A stretch of DNA of 64,000 nucleotides, taken from Sulfurospirillum sp. (GTDB lineage: Bacteria > Campylobacterota > Campylobacteria > Campylobacterales > Arcobacteraceae). Shown in pieces: positions 18,690-26,264 of the stretch. Position numbers and translations under genes: made by a program. How positions within the stretch are numbered: position 1 is the stretch's first letter; each line of letters starts with the position of its first letter. The stretch is taken from positions 186,001 to 250,000 of the forward strand of contig JAKZMJ010000030.1 of NCBI GenBank assembly GCA_030491005.1, read 5' to 3'. The notes under the pieces were generated by a model, which did no database searches, was not told the origin of the DNA, and saw nothing but the letters and a program-made list of their open reading frames with translations.

Positions 18690-18815
18690 TATAGCAAGAA
18701 TTCATAAAAGGATTGATGTGTTCACGGGACTAATTCGTGCAGTGGCAGAAGTTTTAAGTTTTAAGTTTTAAGTTTTAAGTTTTAAGTTTTAAGTTTTAAG
18801 TTTTAATAATGATAA
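18690..18815 (+). pseudogene. duplicate of the ribE 5' end
   Basis: Matches the start region of ribE at about 29660-29740, including the ribosome site and start (aaaaggattgatgtgttcac against aaaaggatttatgtgttcac), the codons for GLIR and MAE, and the TTTTAATAAT that follows. A run of 7-base repeats is inserted at the sixth to tenth codons. The fragment is a direct repeat of the ribE start, 11 kb away, and marks the left edge of the island. Confidence 0.75.
18751..18806. repeat. 7-bp tandem repeat, eight units
   Basis: GTTTTAA repeated eight times without interruption. The matching place in intact ribE has only two units, so the array expanded after the ribE start was duplicated. Likely a slippage-prone locus; it lies in a dead gene fragment. 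The rest of 18807-19050 holds the promoter region of the cytochrome gene and nothing else I recognise. Confidence 0.9.
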
Positions 18816-19050
18816 AGATAAAGGGGATAGGTAACTTTACTCTAATCCTTTTTTCATGGTCTTCACTTTGGAATTGGTGATAATTCCATTCCACTTTTGT
18901 ACTTGAAATTATGTTACTTTTTTACTATATATTTAAAATAATATTTTTATTTCACTCTCACTGTAGAGTTTTAGTTAAAATAATTAAGTTTCTAACAAAC
19001 TTTAAGTATTAAAAAGATATCTTAAGGTACGATAAATAAAAGGAGAAAGA

Positions 19051-19347
19051 ATGAAAAAAATAGCTTTAGCTTTAGTATGCTTATATGGTATGAGTTTTGC
19101 TGGCGATTATGATGCCACACAAGGTCAAATGTTAGCACTATCATGTGCTTCATGTCATGGTACAGATGGTAAATCAACAGCAGTTACTCCATATATAGCA
19201 GGCATGGGGAAAACCACTATGTATAAAACATTGTTAGATTATAAATATGGAAGAAAAGTGGGAACTATGATGTCTAAACATGCAAAAGGTTTTTCAGATA
19301 ATGAACTAGAACAAGTTTCGTATTACTTTTCTAAAATTAAAAGATAA
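19051..19347 (+). CDS. c-type cytochrome subunit of sulfide dehydrogenase (SoxE/FccA-like)
   Basis: 98 aa with a cleavable signal peptide (MKKIALALVCLYGMSFAGDY) and one haem site CASCH near residue 35, with Met residues later as possible sixth ligand (GMGKTTMYKTL, MMSKHAKGF). Periplasmic electron acceptor for the flavoprotein encoded 9 bases downstream. ATG follows AAAAGGAGAAAGA, a strong ribosome site. The pair fits flavocytochrome c sulfide dehydrogenase, which oxidises sulfide and passes electrons to the respiratory chain. Confidence 0.88.
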   Translation: MKKIALALVCLYGMSFAGDYDATQGQMLALSCASCHGTDGKSTAVTPYIAGMGKTTMYKTLLDYKYGRKVGTMMSKHAKGFSDNELEQVSYYFSKIKR

Positions 19348-19356
19348 AAGGATATT

Positions 19357-20637
19357 ATGATGATGAATAGAAGAAATTTTAATAAATTAGTACTTGGTTC
19401 TTTTGCACTTTCTATGGCAGCTTGTAGTAGTCTGACAAAGGTATCTTTAGCAAAAAATAAAAAAAGAGTTGTAATTGTTGGTGGTGGATTTGGTGGAGCA
19501 ACTGCTGCTAAATATCTTAAAAAATTTAGTCCTGATACTGAAGTTATTTTAATAGAGCAAAATAAAGAGTATTATACTTGTCCATTTGGAAATACTGTAA
19601 TAGCTGGTATGAATGATATTGAGTATATCAAGCATGATTATAAAACTTTAGCTAGTAAATACAAAATACAAGTAATTCATGCGAAAGTTAAAAAAGTTGA
19701 TGGTGCTACAAATAGCGTTATTTTAGAAAATGGTGATGTTATCCCTTATCATAAAGCAATAGTTTCTCCAGGTATTGACTTCAAATATGAAAAAGGTTAT
19801 GTTAAAGGTTCTGAGTTACACTCTCCTCACGCATATAAAGCAGGAGCTCAAACTTCACTTTTAAGAAAACAACTTGAAGATATGAAAGATGGTGGCACTT
19901 ATGTGATGGTAGCTCCAACGAATCCTTTTAGATGTCCTCCTGGACCTTATGAAAGAATCTCATTGGTTGCTCATTATTTAAAAAATAATAAACCAAAATC
20001 TAAAATTATTATCTTAGATCAAAAGGAAAAATTCTCCAAACAAGGACTATTCCAAGAAGGTTGGGAAGATTTATATGAAGATATGATTGATTGGAGAAGT
20101 GTTGAGTTTGGTGGTAAAGTACTTGCAGTAGATCCTATAAAAAGAATCATTACTACAGATGAAGGTGATGTTCAAGCAGATGTACTGAACTATATCCCAT
20201 CTCAAAAAGCAGGTAAATTAGCATTTGATTCAGGACTTACAAAAGGTGACTGGTGTCCTATAAATACAAAAACATTTGAATCAAGACTTGTAAAAAATGT
20301 TCATGTTATAGGTGATGCTTCAATTGCCACAAAAATGCCAAAATCAGGTTTTTCTGCTAACTCACAAGCGAAAGTTGCAGCATTACAAATTTCTCGTATA
20401 TTAGCAAAACTATCAGTGATTAATCCTCCAAAACTAGCAAATACTTGTTATAGTTTACTCTCACCTACTTATGGTATCTCTGTTGCTGCTGTTTATGAAG
20501 CACACGAAGATAAAATTATTAAGGTTAAAGGTGCAGGTGGATTAAGTCCTATGGGAGCACCAAAAGATTACAGAATGCAAGAAGCAGAATTTGCAGTTGG
20601 TTGGTATGAAAACCAAATGGCTGATATATTTAGATAA
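19357..20637 (+). CDS. flavocytochrome c sulfide dehydrogenase, flavoprotein subunit
   Basis: 426 aa FAD protein of the FccB/SoxF family. The N terminus (MMNRRNFNKLVLGSFALSMA) has a twin-arginine-like RRNF motif and a hydrophobic core, so Tat export is likely. FAD-binding VVIVGGGFGGATAAKYL near residue 38, CPFGNTVIAG and the second conserved Cys in CPPGPYERISLVAHYL supply the redox-active cysteines. GDASIATKMPKSGFSANSQA is the C-terminal FAD motif. Operon with the cytochrome gene 9 bases upstream; a strong terminator follows. Well placed for sulfide detoxification or lithotrophy. Confidence 0.92.
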   Translation: MMMNRRNFNKLVLGSFALSMAACSSLTKVSLAKNKKRVVIVGGGFGGATAAKYLKKFSPDTEVILIEQNKEYYTCPFGNTVIAGMNDIEYIKHDYKTLASKYKIQVIHAKVKKVDGATNSVILENGDVIPYHKAIVSPGIDFKYEKGYVKGSELHSPHAYKAGAQTSLLRKQLEDMKDGGTYVMVAPTNPFRCPPGPYERISLVAHYLKNNKPKSKIIILDQKEKFSKQGLFQEGWEDLYEDMIDWRSVEFGGKVLAVDPIKRIITTDEGDVQADVLNYIPSQKAGKLAFDSGLTKGDWCPINTKTFESRLVKNVHVIGDASIATKMPKSGFSANSQAKVAALQISRILAKLSVINPPKLANTCYSLLSPTYGISVAAVYEAHEDKIIKVKGAGGLSPMGAPKDYRMQEAEFAVGWYENQMADIFR

Positions 20638-20653
20638 TCAAATTCTTTGTATG

Positions 20654-20689
20654 AAAAAAAGATACTTTTATTATAAAGTATCTTTTTTT
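20654..20689 (+). terminator. rho-independent terminator after the sulfide dehydrogenase pair
   Basis: Perfect inverted repeat AAAAAAAGATACTTT / AAAGTATCTTTTTTT with a 6-base loop, ending in a T run, 17 bases after the stop codon. Confidence 0.9.
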
Positions 20690-20719
20690 ATGGATACTTA
20701 ATAAAAAAAGGTATTAATT

Positions 20720-20852
20720 ATGTTTAACAAAATTAATAAATTTATAGGTAAATATTCATACAATGATAATATATGATGCCGTAGCAAATATAAAACTTAC
20801 AAAAAATAAGAACTTTTTTGATGTAACAAATAGAGAAGAGTTTCCAAGATAA
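20720..20852 (+). pseudogene. small gene remnant left of repeat element A
   Basis: A frame with an ATG at 20720 reads MFNKINKFIGKYSYNDN and then breaks. The next frame reads on as YDAVANIKLTKNKNFFDVTNREEF and soon stops. It may be the N-terminal piece of one small gene with a frameshift; FFDVTNREEF faintly resembles a rhodanese strand. No firm identity. Confidence 0.3.
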
Positions 20853-20887
20853 AGATTATTTACAATTAAGATATAGGTATATGGAGA

Positions 20888-21073
20888 CTATACCCCTGTG
20901 ATTGAATATCCACTCTTGATAATCTTACTAATCATTGAGGTTGATAATTTCAGATGTGTTGCTATCTTGACTTGAGTATATCCATCTTTATAAGCACTTA
21001 GTATAGCTAAATCTCTTTTTATCTTAGTATCGGTTTCATAAAGTCGAAGTATATCATAAAGGTGGATATTCAA
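20888..21073 (-). CDS. 61 aa HTH peptide of element A
   Basis: A stand-alone helix-turn-helix peptide: KRDLAILSAYKDGYTQVKIA followed by HLKLSTSMISKIIKSGYS. It looks like the C-terminal HTH tail of IS200-like Y1/REP-associated transposases, but the catalytic HUH domain is absent. It begins at TTG and its stop codon lies in the element's terminal repeat, so the frame fits the element exactly. It could be an internally deleted transposase (MITE) relic or a small DNA-binding protein for the element ends. Confidence 0.5.
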   Translation of the reverse strand: MNIHLYDILRLYETDTKIKRDLAILSAYKDGYTQVKIATHLKLSTSMISKIIKSGYSITGV

Positions 21074-21087
21074 TCACAGGGGTGTAT
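20890..21087. mobile_element. ~200 bp repeat element, copy A
   Basis: Bounded by inverted ends with the core CCCCTGTGATTGAATATCCA on the left and its complement on the right. The outermost GGGGTGTAT is repeated once more just outside the right end (21091-21099). The interior is nearly identical to copies B (22628-22837), C (25427-25623) and D (26265-26464). It carries one minus-strand ORF of 61 codons. No clear target duplication is seen. Confidence 0.85.
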
Positions 21088-21101
21088 ATCGGGGTGTATA
21101 T

Positions 21102-21272
21102 TTATTCTATTAATCCATGAAATATATCTATTTCGATTTTATGAAACTTATTTAAGTAATATTTTAAAATAAAAGGAATGAAGTTACAAGTTCCTTGAAT
21201 GTCTTCATTTTGTATTTTATTTGCGATTACTTTTGAAACTTTTTTTATAACTTCAATTCTTTCTGTATGCAC
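21102..21272 (-). CDS. 56 aa cassette-borne hypothetical protein
   Basis: GTG start behind AAAGGAAAATC, reading VHTERIEVIKKVSKVIANKI and on to 56 residues, ending FHGLIE. It begins 13 bases after the GTTAGGT core end of an attC site, exactly where integron cassette genes begin. Unrecognised soluble protein. The far side of the cassette is cut by repeat element A, so no attC follows it. Confidence 0.5.
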   Translation of the reverse strand: MHTERIEVIKKVSKVIANKIQNEDIQGTCNFIPFILKYYLNKFHKIEIDIFHGLIE

Positions 21273-21284
21273 GATTTTCCTTTA

Positions 21285-21416
21285 ACCTAACGACTGAACT
21301 GAAAAACAAGGGGGTATTTTCACTTGATAGTACGGTCTTTAATTTTAGCTTATTGAAACTTTAAAGGTTCAAAATTTCGCATTATACCCTTGTTTTTTTC
21401 CTATGTTTTGTTATCC
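21285..21416. other. integron-type attC recombination site 1
   Basis: 132-base imperfect palindrome. On the minus strand it starts with the GGATAAC core, which overlaps the stop codon of the AlkD gene, and ends with GTTAGGT, a perfect GTTRRRY core. Inner arms pair well: CAAGGG(GG)TAT with ATACCCTTG, and ACTGAAAAACAAG with CTTGTTTTTTTC. The site's length, core spacing and position between two minus-strand genes fit an attC (59-base element). Confidence 0.8.
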
Positions 21417-22115
21417 ATCGGCCCTATAAAGCTCTCTTGGATAGTCCAATATCTTTAGATTTTTTTGCTCTAGTTCTTTTAAAGCATTTTTTGCAATCCA
21501 TTGCGCAGATTTATTTTGATTTTGTAAAATTCTATTCGCACTTAAAATAGCTTTTTTATGTAAATCTATATTTCTTTTTCCAATATTTCTTAAAGCCCAA
21601 TTTACTGCTTTTTTTACATAAATTCTATCATCATTCACTTCTCTTTCAATAATTTTTAAAAATCTTTCAAATATTTTATTTGAAGCATTTTTATTTGCAA
21701 ATCCATAAGATGCCATTATTGTGAAACTTACTCGTTTAATAAATTCTTTTTTATTTTTTGACCATTCTTCAGTTTTTTGTAAAGCAAATTTACTTTTAGC
21801 AAAAAAACCCATACAAAAAGAATCACAAATTTCCCAATTTTCAAATGTTTTTACCCATTTTTCTATTAACTCTTCTGTAATATCATTAGGATTATATATT
21901 TTACTACATAGTATTTTTGCTTCGTATATTTCTGTATCAAATAACTGTACAGCTATTTGATTGTTTTGTCCAATCTCTTTTGCTAATTTTTTTAAATCTT
22001 TATGATAAATTCCTAAAGAATTATTTGAAATAATTCCAAATTTCTTTTCTTTAAATATAACTTTTTTTGGATTTGAAAGTTTATGAAGTTCATCTAAAAT
22101 ATTTTTTAATGTCAT
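21411..22115 (-). CDS. DNA alkylation repair protein (AlkD-like) in a gene cassette
   Basis: 234 aa HEAT-like repeat protein of the DNA alkylation repair family, which removes or bypasses N3/N7-alkylated purines. Characteristic segments are WEICDSFCMGFFAK (~residue 93), EFIKRVSFTIMASYGFANK, and DDRIYVKKAVNWALRNIGKRN (~residue 160), including the conserved Trp and Arg of the lesion-binding surface. ATG lies about 25 bases after an attC core and the TAA stop falls inside the next attC core, a typical compact cassette. It is the only cassette here with a clear function. Confidence 0.85.
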   Translation of the reverse strand: MTLKNILDELHKLSNPKKVIFKEKKFGIISNNSLGIYHKDLKKLAKEIGQNNQIAVQLFDTEIYEAKILCSKIYNPNDITEELIEKWVKTFENWEICDSFCMGFFAKSKFALQKTEEWSKNKKEFIKRVSFTIMASYGFANKNASNKIFERFLKIIEREVNDDRIYVKKAVNWALRNIGKRNIDLHKKAILSANRILQNQNKSAQWIAKNALKELEQKNLKILDYPRELYRADG

Positions 22116-22143
22116 TGATATTCCAATTTTTATTCATTATGAT

Positions 22144-22276
22144 GGCTAACGGCTGAAGCAAAGAACAAGTGACCCTCAGTCTGTTTGCTAACTTATTTTT
22201 ATAACTATACTATTTTAGTTAATTTATGCTTAAAAATTTGATGGGTCACTTGTTTTTTTTCGGTGTTTTGTTGGAT
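22144..22276. other. integron-type attC recombination site 2
   Basis: 133-base palindrome with cores ATCCAAC (minus strand start, RYYYAAC) and GTTAGCC (minus strand end). Inner arms are GAACAAGTGACC and GGTCACTTGTT. It matches site 1 in layout (AAC GGCTGAAGCAAAGAACAAG against AAC GACTGAACTGAAAAACAAG). It lies immediately before the AlkD gene. Confidence 0.85.
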
Positions 22277-22489
22277 GCTTTAGTGACTTTTAAGTTTTTT
22301 TATTTACTAGCTATAGTTAGATATATTTCTAAGTTCTTTAATATTCAAATTATTTTAAATATTTATCTTTTCATTGTTTATGAAAGTTTATTTTAAATTA
22401 GAAATTTATGTTACTATTTTATAGCTTTTTAAGTTGTTGATTCTTTAATAAATATCTTTTATTTTTTGAAACTTTTTCTTAATGTTGTC
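22277..22489. other. cassette without an evident gene
   Basis: About 215 bases between attC 2 and attC 3. No reading frame with a start and ribosome site is visible on either strand; the DNA is extremely AT-rich. Cassettes of this kind may carry promoters, small RNAs or nothing; none can be shown. Confidence 0.6.
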
Positions 22490-22627
22490 ACCCAACGGCT
22501 AAGGTGAGGAACGATGGCGATATTTCGTACTTAATTGTTCGGCTTTCAAGTTTCTTTATGAGACAGTTAAAAGCTTTGAATTTTCGCAGTATAGCCTCGT
22601 TTCTCTCCTCCGAGACTGTGAAAGAAC
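22490..22627. other. attC-like site 3, outer core lost
   Basis: The minus-strand end has GTTGGGT (perfect GTTRRRY) followed inward by CGTTCCTCACCTTAGCC. The opposite arm GAGGAGAGAAACGAGGC pairs with it. The other core (RYYYAAC) is missing: the sequence runs through GGAGACAG-like bases and straight into repeat element B. Confidence 0.65.
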
Positions 22628-22812
22628 TACACCCCTGTGATTGAATATCCACTCTTGATAATCTTACTAATCATTGAGGTTAATAATTTCAGATGTGTTG
22701 CTATCTTGACTTGAGTATATCCATCTTTATAGGCACTAAGTATAGCTAAATCTCTTTTTATCTTAGTATCGGTTTCATAAAGTCGAAGTATATCATAAAG
22801 GTGTATATTCAA
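22627..22812 (-). CDS. 61 aa HTH peptide of element B
   Basis: Identical to the peptide of copy A except Leu for Ser in HLKLLTSMISK. It keeps an open frame, which may reflect recent spread of the element more than selection. Confidence 0.45.
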   Translation of the reverse strand: MNIHLYDILRLYETDTKIKRDLAILSAYKDGYTQVKIATHLKLLTSMISKIIKSGYSITGV

Positions 22813-22837
22813 TCAGATATTCAATCACAGGGGTGTA
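22628..22837. mobile_element. ~200 bp repeat element, copy B
   Basis: Same ends and interior as copy A. The right end is scrambled by a small internal duplication (TATTCAATCAGATATTCAAT). It adjoins the broken outer core of attC 3 on one side and supplies the last codons (ITPL) and stop of the J-domain gene on the other, so it probably cut that gene's 3' end. Confidence 0.85.
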
Positions 22838-23754
22838 ATTTTGATTTGTTTATTTAGTTGTTTTAGTTCATCTTCAAAATCTTGTTTTAAATTATTAAAA
22901 TAATAATCTAAATTATCAATATGTGATAATATTTTGTAAGTATCACTATTTATCAATGTATCTAATTCATTTTGAAGTATATTTAATTTTTTTCTAATAT
23001 CATTAATTTTTAATTTTAATAACTCACTATCATTAAGGCTATCACTTGCCATATTAAATTGTATATCTTGCTCTAAATTATTTAAAATTTCTTTAACTTT
23101 ATTTAAATTATTCATTGAATATGCTTCGTTTAATTCTTTAAATATATTTGTAGCCTCCTCTTTTCTATCCTCATTAACTGTATCTGGATGACACAATTTT
23201 GCACTTTTCTTGTAAAGTTTTTTTAATTCTTTTTTATCATCATTTGAAATATTTGGTATATTCTTTTCTAATTGCTGTTGATATTGTTGTTTAAAATTAT
23301 TATAATCATTAATTGATTCTTTGTACTTATCTTTTAAATTTGGATTACTTTTAGATTGTTGCTCTAAAATTTGTTTTCGTAGTTTTAAAATTTCTTCTAC
23401 TAAATTTCCAACTTCTACATTATATTGTATATTAAATTCATCAATTAAATGTATATATTCTTCTTTTTTTTCATTTAGCTTTTGTAATTTATGTTCTAAT
23501 ACTTTAAGTTCTAATTTTAATCCTTGAATCTCACTATCTTCGTACTTTATTATACCTGAGAATTTTTTTAAATATTTTTCTATTAAATTTATAACTTGTT
23601 CATATTGAACATCATTAATTAAGTTTAATATGTCTTTTATTTCATTATCATAATTTAATTGTTTTATTTTTAATACTTGTATTTCAATAATCTCATTATC
23701 TTCGATTGGTATCGAATTTTTAATAATTTCTAGTCATTTAATAATTTCTATCAT
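22825..23754 (-). pseudogene. coiled-coil protein with J-domain motif, early in-frame stop
   Basis: Restored, it reads about 309 aa: MIEIIK then LEIIKNSIPIEDNEIIEIQ and a long coiled coil, then a J-domain-like helix with the HPD tripeptide (ELKKLYKKSAKLCHPDT, ~residue 187), then more coiled coil. HPD is the signature by which J proteins stimulate Hsp70. ATG at 23754 follows AGGAGA. Codon 7 is TGA, created by an 18-base tandem duplication (TAGAAATTATTAAATGAC type); without one unit the frame is clean. The 3' end is overwritten by repeat element B. It directly follows the LRR gene. Confidence 0.65.
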
Positions 23755-23756
23755 TT

Positions 23757-24414
23757 AATATTCTCCTATTCTTTTTTCTAAAAGATTTATAGTCTCATTT
23801 AATACTTTGTTACTTCTCCATTTTTGATCTTTTTTTGTTTTTTTAATAAAACTACTAAGTTTATAGTCAATCTTTTCTAATGGATTGTTAACTATATTAA
23901 AATCCTCAATTTTTGTATTGTTAATAAATTCATCAGGAATTATTTTAATAAAATTATTATTTAAGTGTAATATTTTTAAATTTTTTAAATAATGTATACT
24001 TATAGGAAATTCTAATATAACATTATGATTTATCTCTAATGTATGTAGTTTTTATAAATTTTTAATTGAAGTAGGAATTTTAGATATTTTGTTATTTGAT
24101 AAATTTAAGTACATTAACTTATTTAAATTAAATAGTTCTTTTGGTATATATGTTATATTGTAATTTTCAAGGGATAAAGTTTCCAATGAAAGTAATTTTT
24201 TCTTTTCTCTTGGTAAGCCTATATCCATATACTCATCATTCATAAACAAATCATCTATATTAAATTCATCTGCCCAATTCCATAATTTTTGTATCCAACT
24301 ATCATCTAATAAATCCAATTTATCGTTTAGTATTTTATTTGTGATACTAATTAAATTTTGTGATTTATTCAAAGCTAATTTTGAGTCTTGTTTTAATGTT
24401 AATTTATTATTCAT
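23757..24414 (-). pseudogene. leucine-rich-repeat protein gene with nonsense codon
   Basis: About 218 aa when read through. LRR units are visible: LSLETLSLENYNITYIPKEL, LNKLMYLNLSNNKISKIPTS and, after the stop, FPISIHYLKNLKILHLNNNF and IIPDEF. A TAA at 24052-24054 interrupts IKNL-stop-KLHTLEI, where CAA (Gln) is the obvious ancestor. There is no frameshift, so this is a single point change. It overlaps the HEPN-like gene by 4 bases (ATGA) and ends 3 bases before the J-domain gene. Confidence 0.7.
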
Positions 24415-25298
24415 TTTTGTTCCATTATTTGAGATAAAGATTGTATATCATTTAATCTTTCTTGTTTATTATTATGTTCACTTTGTAAAAAATCAATTTC
24501 ATCATATATAGCATCATCTATTATTGAGTTATTAGAGATTAAAGTGTTAATATATTGTTCCATTAGTAAATCATCCAAATTTAAAGATTTTATATTATTC
24601 AATAGTATTAATAATTCAGTATTTGATTTATTTTGTATTATAAATAATAATAATTCAATTGTAATGATTTTATCATTTAAAAAATTATATTCTTTTTTTA
24701 TAAATATTTTATATGGTTTTGAATTAGAACGAATTTCATCTGTCAAAATATTTTGTTTTCTTGCTTCTTCTTGAATTATTACATAGTATTTATTTGAAAT
24801 TGTTGATATTAAATTACCTATAAATATTTTTATATCATCATTATTTTTTGTAATTTCTATTTTTATATCATTTGAAATTATATATTTTGTATATTTAGTC
24901 AAAAAAGATATAAATTCTTTATATTCTTGATTATACTTTTTGTCTATCTTGAAATCAAATCTATCATATCTAGCTTTATCATAGAATATATTTAAAATTT
25001 GTATAAATTTATTGTGTTGTTTATCTGTTTTAATGTGATAGTATCTTTTTATTTCTTGAAATAACTGTTCATGGTTATGAGTTTTAATTTCAAATTTTAT
25101 TTCCTTATTTAAAGAAATAATAATTTTAAATAATCTCTCAATACCTACAGATATATTATATAAAAAATCAAATATTTCATCTTCATAGTAAAAAATTTTC
25201 ATTTGATGAAAAATTTTTATTCCATTAAATATACAATTACCAGATATATCTAATTCAGTACCTAAATTAAAATTTTTCCATAATTCAATGTTTGTCAA
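24411..25298 (-). CDS. HEPN-like helical protein, 295 aa
   Basis: Function not established. Residues ~40-120 look like a HEPN-type four-helix domain (FLYNISVGIERLFKIII, then KTHNHEQLFQEIKRYY and FYDKARYDRFD). The family's usual RNase motif (R, four to six residues, H) is not seen, so it may be a non-catalytic HEPN or something else. The second half is helical and acidic. It starts at TTG 25298, overlapping the end of the upstream gene fragment; the LRR gene overlaps its stop. Together with the LRR and J-domain genes it forms a tight three- or four-gene unit. Confidence 0.55.
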   Translation of the reverse strand: MTNIELWKNFNLGTELDISGNCIFNGIKIFHQMKIFYYEDEIFDFLYNISVGIERLFKIIISLNKEIKFEIKTHNHEQLFQEIKRYYHIKTDKQHNKFIQILNIFYDKARYDRFDFKIDKKYNQEYKEFISFLTKYTKYIISNDIKIEITKNNDDIKIFIGNLISTISNKYYVIIQEEARKQNILTDEIRSNSKPYKIFIKKEYNFLNDKIITIELLLFIIQNKSNTELLILLNNIKSLNLDDLLMEQYINTLISNNSIIDDAIYDEIDFLQSEHNNKQERLNDIQSLSQIMEQK

Positions 25299-25426
25299 TT
25301 GATTCCTTAATTTTTAATTTTTCTCTAATTTTGTATGATTCTATCATACCAATAGCAAAATTTCTTTCTATTTGTTCTTCTTTTGTAATTTTACCATCAT
25401 AAATCGCACCTTTTTCTTCAAGAAAC
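25285..25426 (-). pseudogene. 3' fragment of the first gene of the HEPN/LRR/J cluster
   Basis: An open stretch ending in ITKEEQIERNFAIGMIESYK and a stop at 25285. Its upstream part is cut off by repeat element C, which abuts it. It overlaps the HEPN-like gene by 14 bases, as the rest of the cluster does. Family unknown. Confidence 0.5.
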
Positions 25427-25614
25427 TACACCCCTGTGATTGAATATCCACTCTTGATAATCTTACTAATCATTGAGGTTGATAATTTCAGATGTGTTGC
25501 TATCTTGACTTGAGTATATCCATCTTTATAAGCACTTAGTATAGCTAAATCTCTTTTTATCTTAGTATCGGTTTCATAAAGTCGAAGTATATCATATAGG
25601 TGGATATCAATCAC
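25426..25614 (-). CDS. 62 aa HTH peptide of element C
   Basis: Same peptide as in copy A, but it starts MIDIHLYD because of the altered right end. Open throughout. Confidence 0.45.
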   Translation of the reverse strand: MIDIHLYDILRLYETDTKIKRDLAILSAYKDGYTQVKIATHLKLSTSMISKIIKSGYSITGV

Positions 25615-25623
25615 AGGGGTGTA
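25427..25623. mobile_element. ~200 bp repeat element, copy C
   Basis: Same structure as copies A and B, nearly identical inside; one T is missing in the right end (GGATATCAATC). Flanks are AAGAAAC on the left and ATTTGAT on the right, close to those of copy B (AAAGAAC and ATTTTGAT). This hints at a preferred target and no target duplication. It truncates the first gene of the HEPN/LRR/J cluster. Confidence 0.85.
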
Positions 25624-25796
25624 ATTTGATATTATTTTGGAAGATTTTAGCTATATAAATTTTCACTTAGAATTGCTGTTTACCCACAACTTAGTATATT
25701 TTTTAAGGAGATTCTGGTAAAATATGAGAAGTGATTAAAAAGAAACTGGTGGGTTTACACAGTTTATTTTACACTCTCAAGAAAAAGGAGATAGTT

Positions 25797-26065
25797 TTGT
25801 TAAAAATATTTTTTTTATTAGTATAATATTTAGTACTCAAATTTATGCTAAAAAAGATTGCTCTTGTCAAGATATACTGGATTCAATAGTAGGTCGTAGT
25901 TGTAAAAATAATCCAGTACAAGAATCAATAAAAGTAGATGGTAAATTTTTGTCAGTAAAGGAAAAATGTTATTGTAAGCTTAAAAATAAGAGATTTTCTG
26001 CTAAAAATATTTTTATTAAATGTCCACAAGATAATGTTGTATATATAGGAGGAAATGAATTATGA
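25797..26065 (+). pseudogene. small secreted Cys-rich protein, frameshift in a T run
   Basis: Restored length about 89 codons: a signal peptide (MLKIFF then ISIIFSTQIYA) and a mature part with seven cysteines (CSCQDILDSIVGRSC, KCYCK, KCPQD). TTG start at 25797 behind AAAAAGGAG. The eight-T run at 25809-25816 needs a ninth T to join the start to the rest. This could be a slippage (phase-variable) site, true decay or a sequencing error. It ends ATGA-coupled to the next small gene. It is one of few plus-strand genes in the island. Confidence 0.55.
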
Positions 26066-26184
26066 AAATACAATTTATTAAGTTCATACTAATATATGCC
26101 ATTGTTGGGCAATTATACTTAAATGCATTAGGATTAGAAGAATATAGGGCATCTCTAAAAATAGACAATAAAATTAATACTTAA
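26062..26184 (+). CDS. 40 aa membrane peptide
   Basis: MKIQFIKFILIYAIVGQLYL then a short polar tail ending IDNKINT: one hydrophobic helix that could be a signal or anchor. The ribosome site ATAGGAGGAAATGAATT is strong, and the start overlaps the stop of the Cys-rich gene, so the two are translationally coupled. Function unknown. Confidence 0.45.
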   Translation: MKIQFIKFILIYAIVGQLYLNALGLEEYRASLKIDNKINT

Positions 26185-26264
26185 TTAAATAATTAAAATC
26201 TTATATTTAAAGCATATAAAACTACTATTTCGCTACAATTACTATAAAAACTACACCCCTAAAC

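Noticed and set aside
18751-18806. Repeat run as a CRISPR array
   Set aside because: Units are 7 bases with no spacers.
20793-20852. Rhodanese-domain gene
   Set aside because: Only one short strand-like match (FFDVTNREEF) in a broken frame; too little to name.
22825-23196. 123-codon ORF starting at TTG (MCHPD) as a complete gene
   Set aside because: The frame is open for ~180 codons upstream to an ATG with a strong ribosome site; the TTG lies inside the J-like motif.
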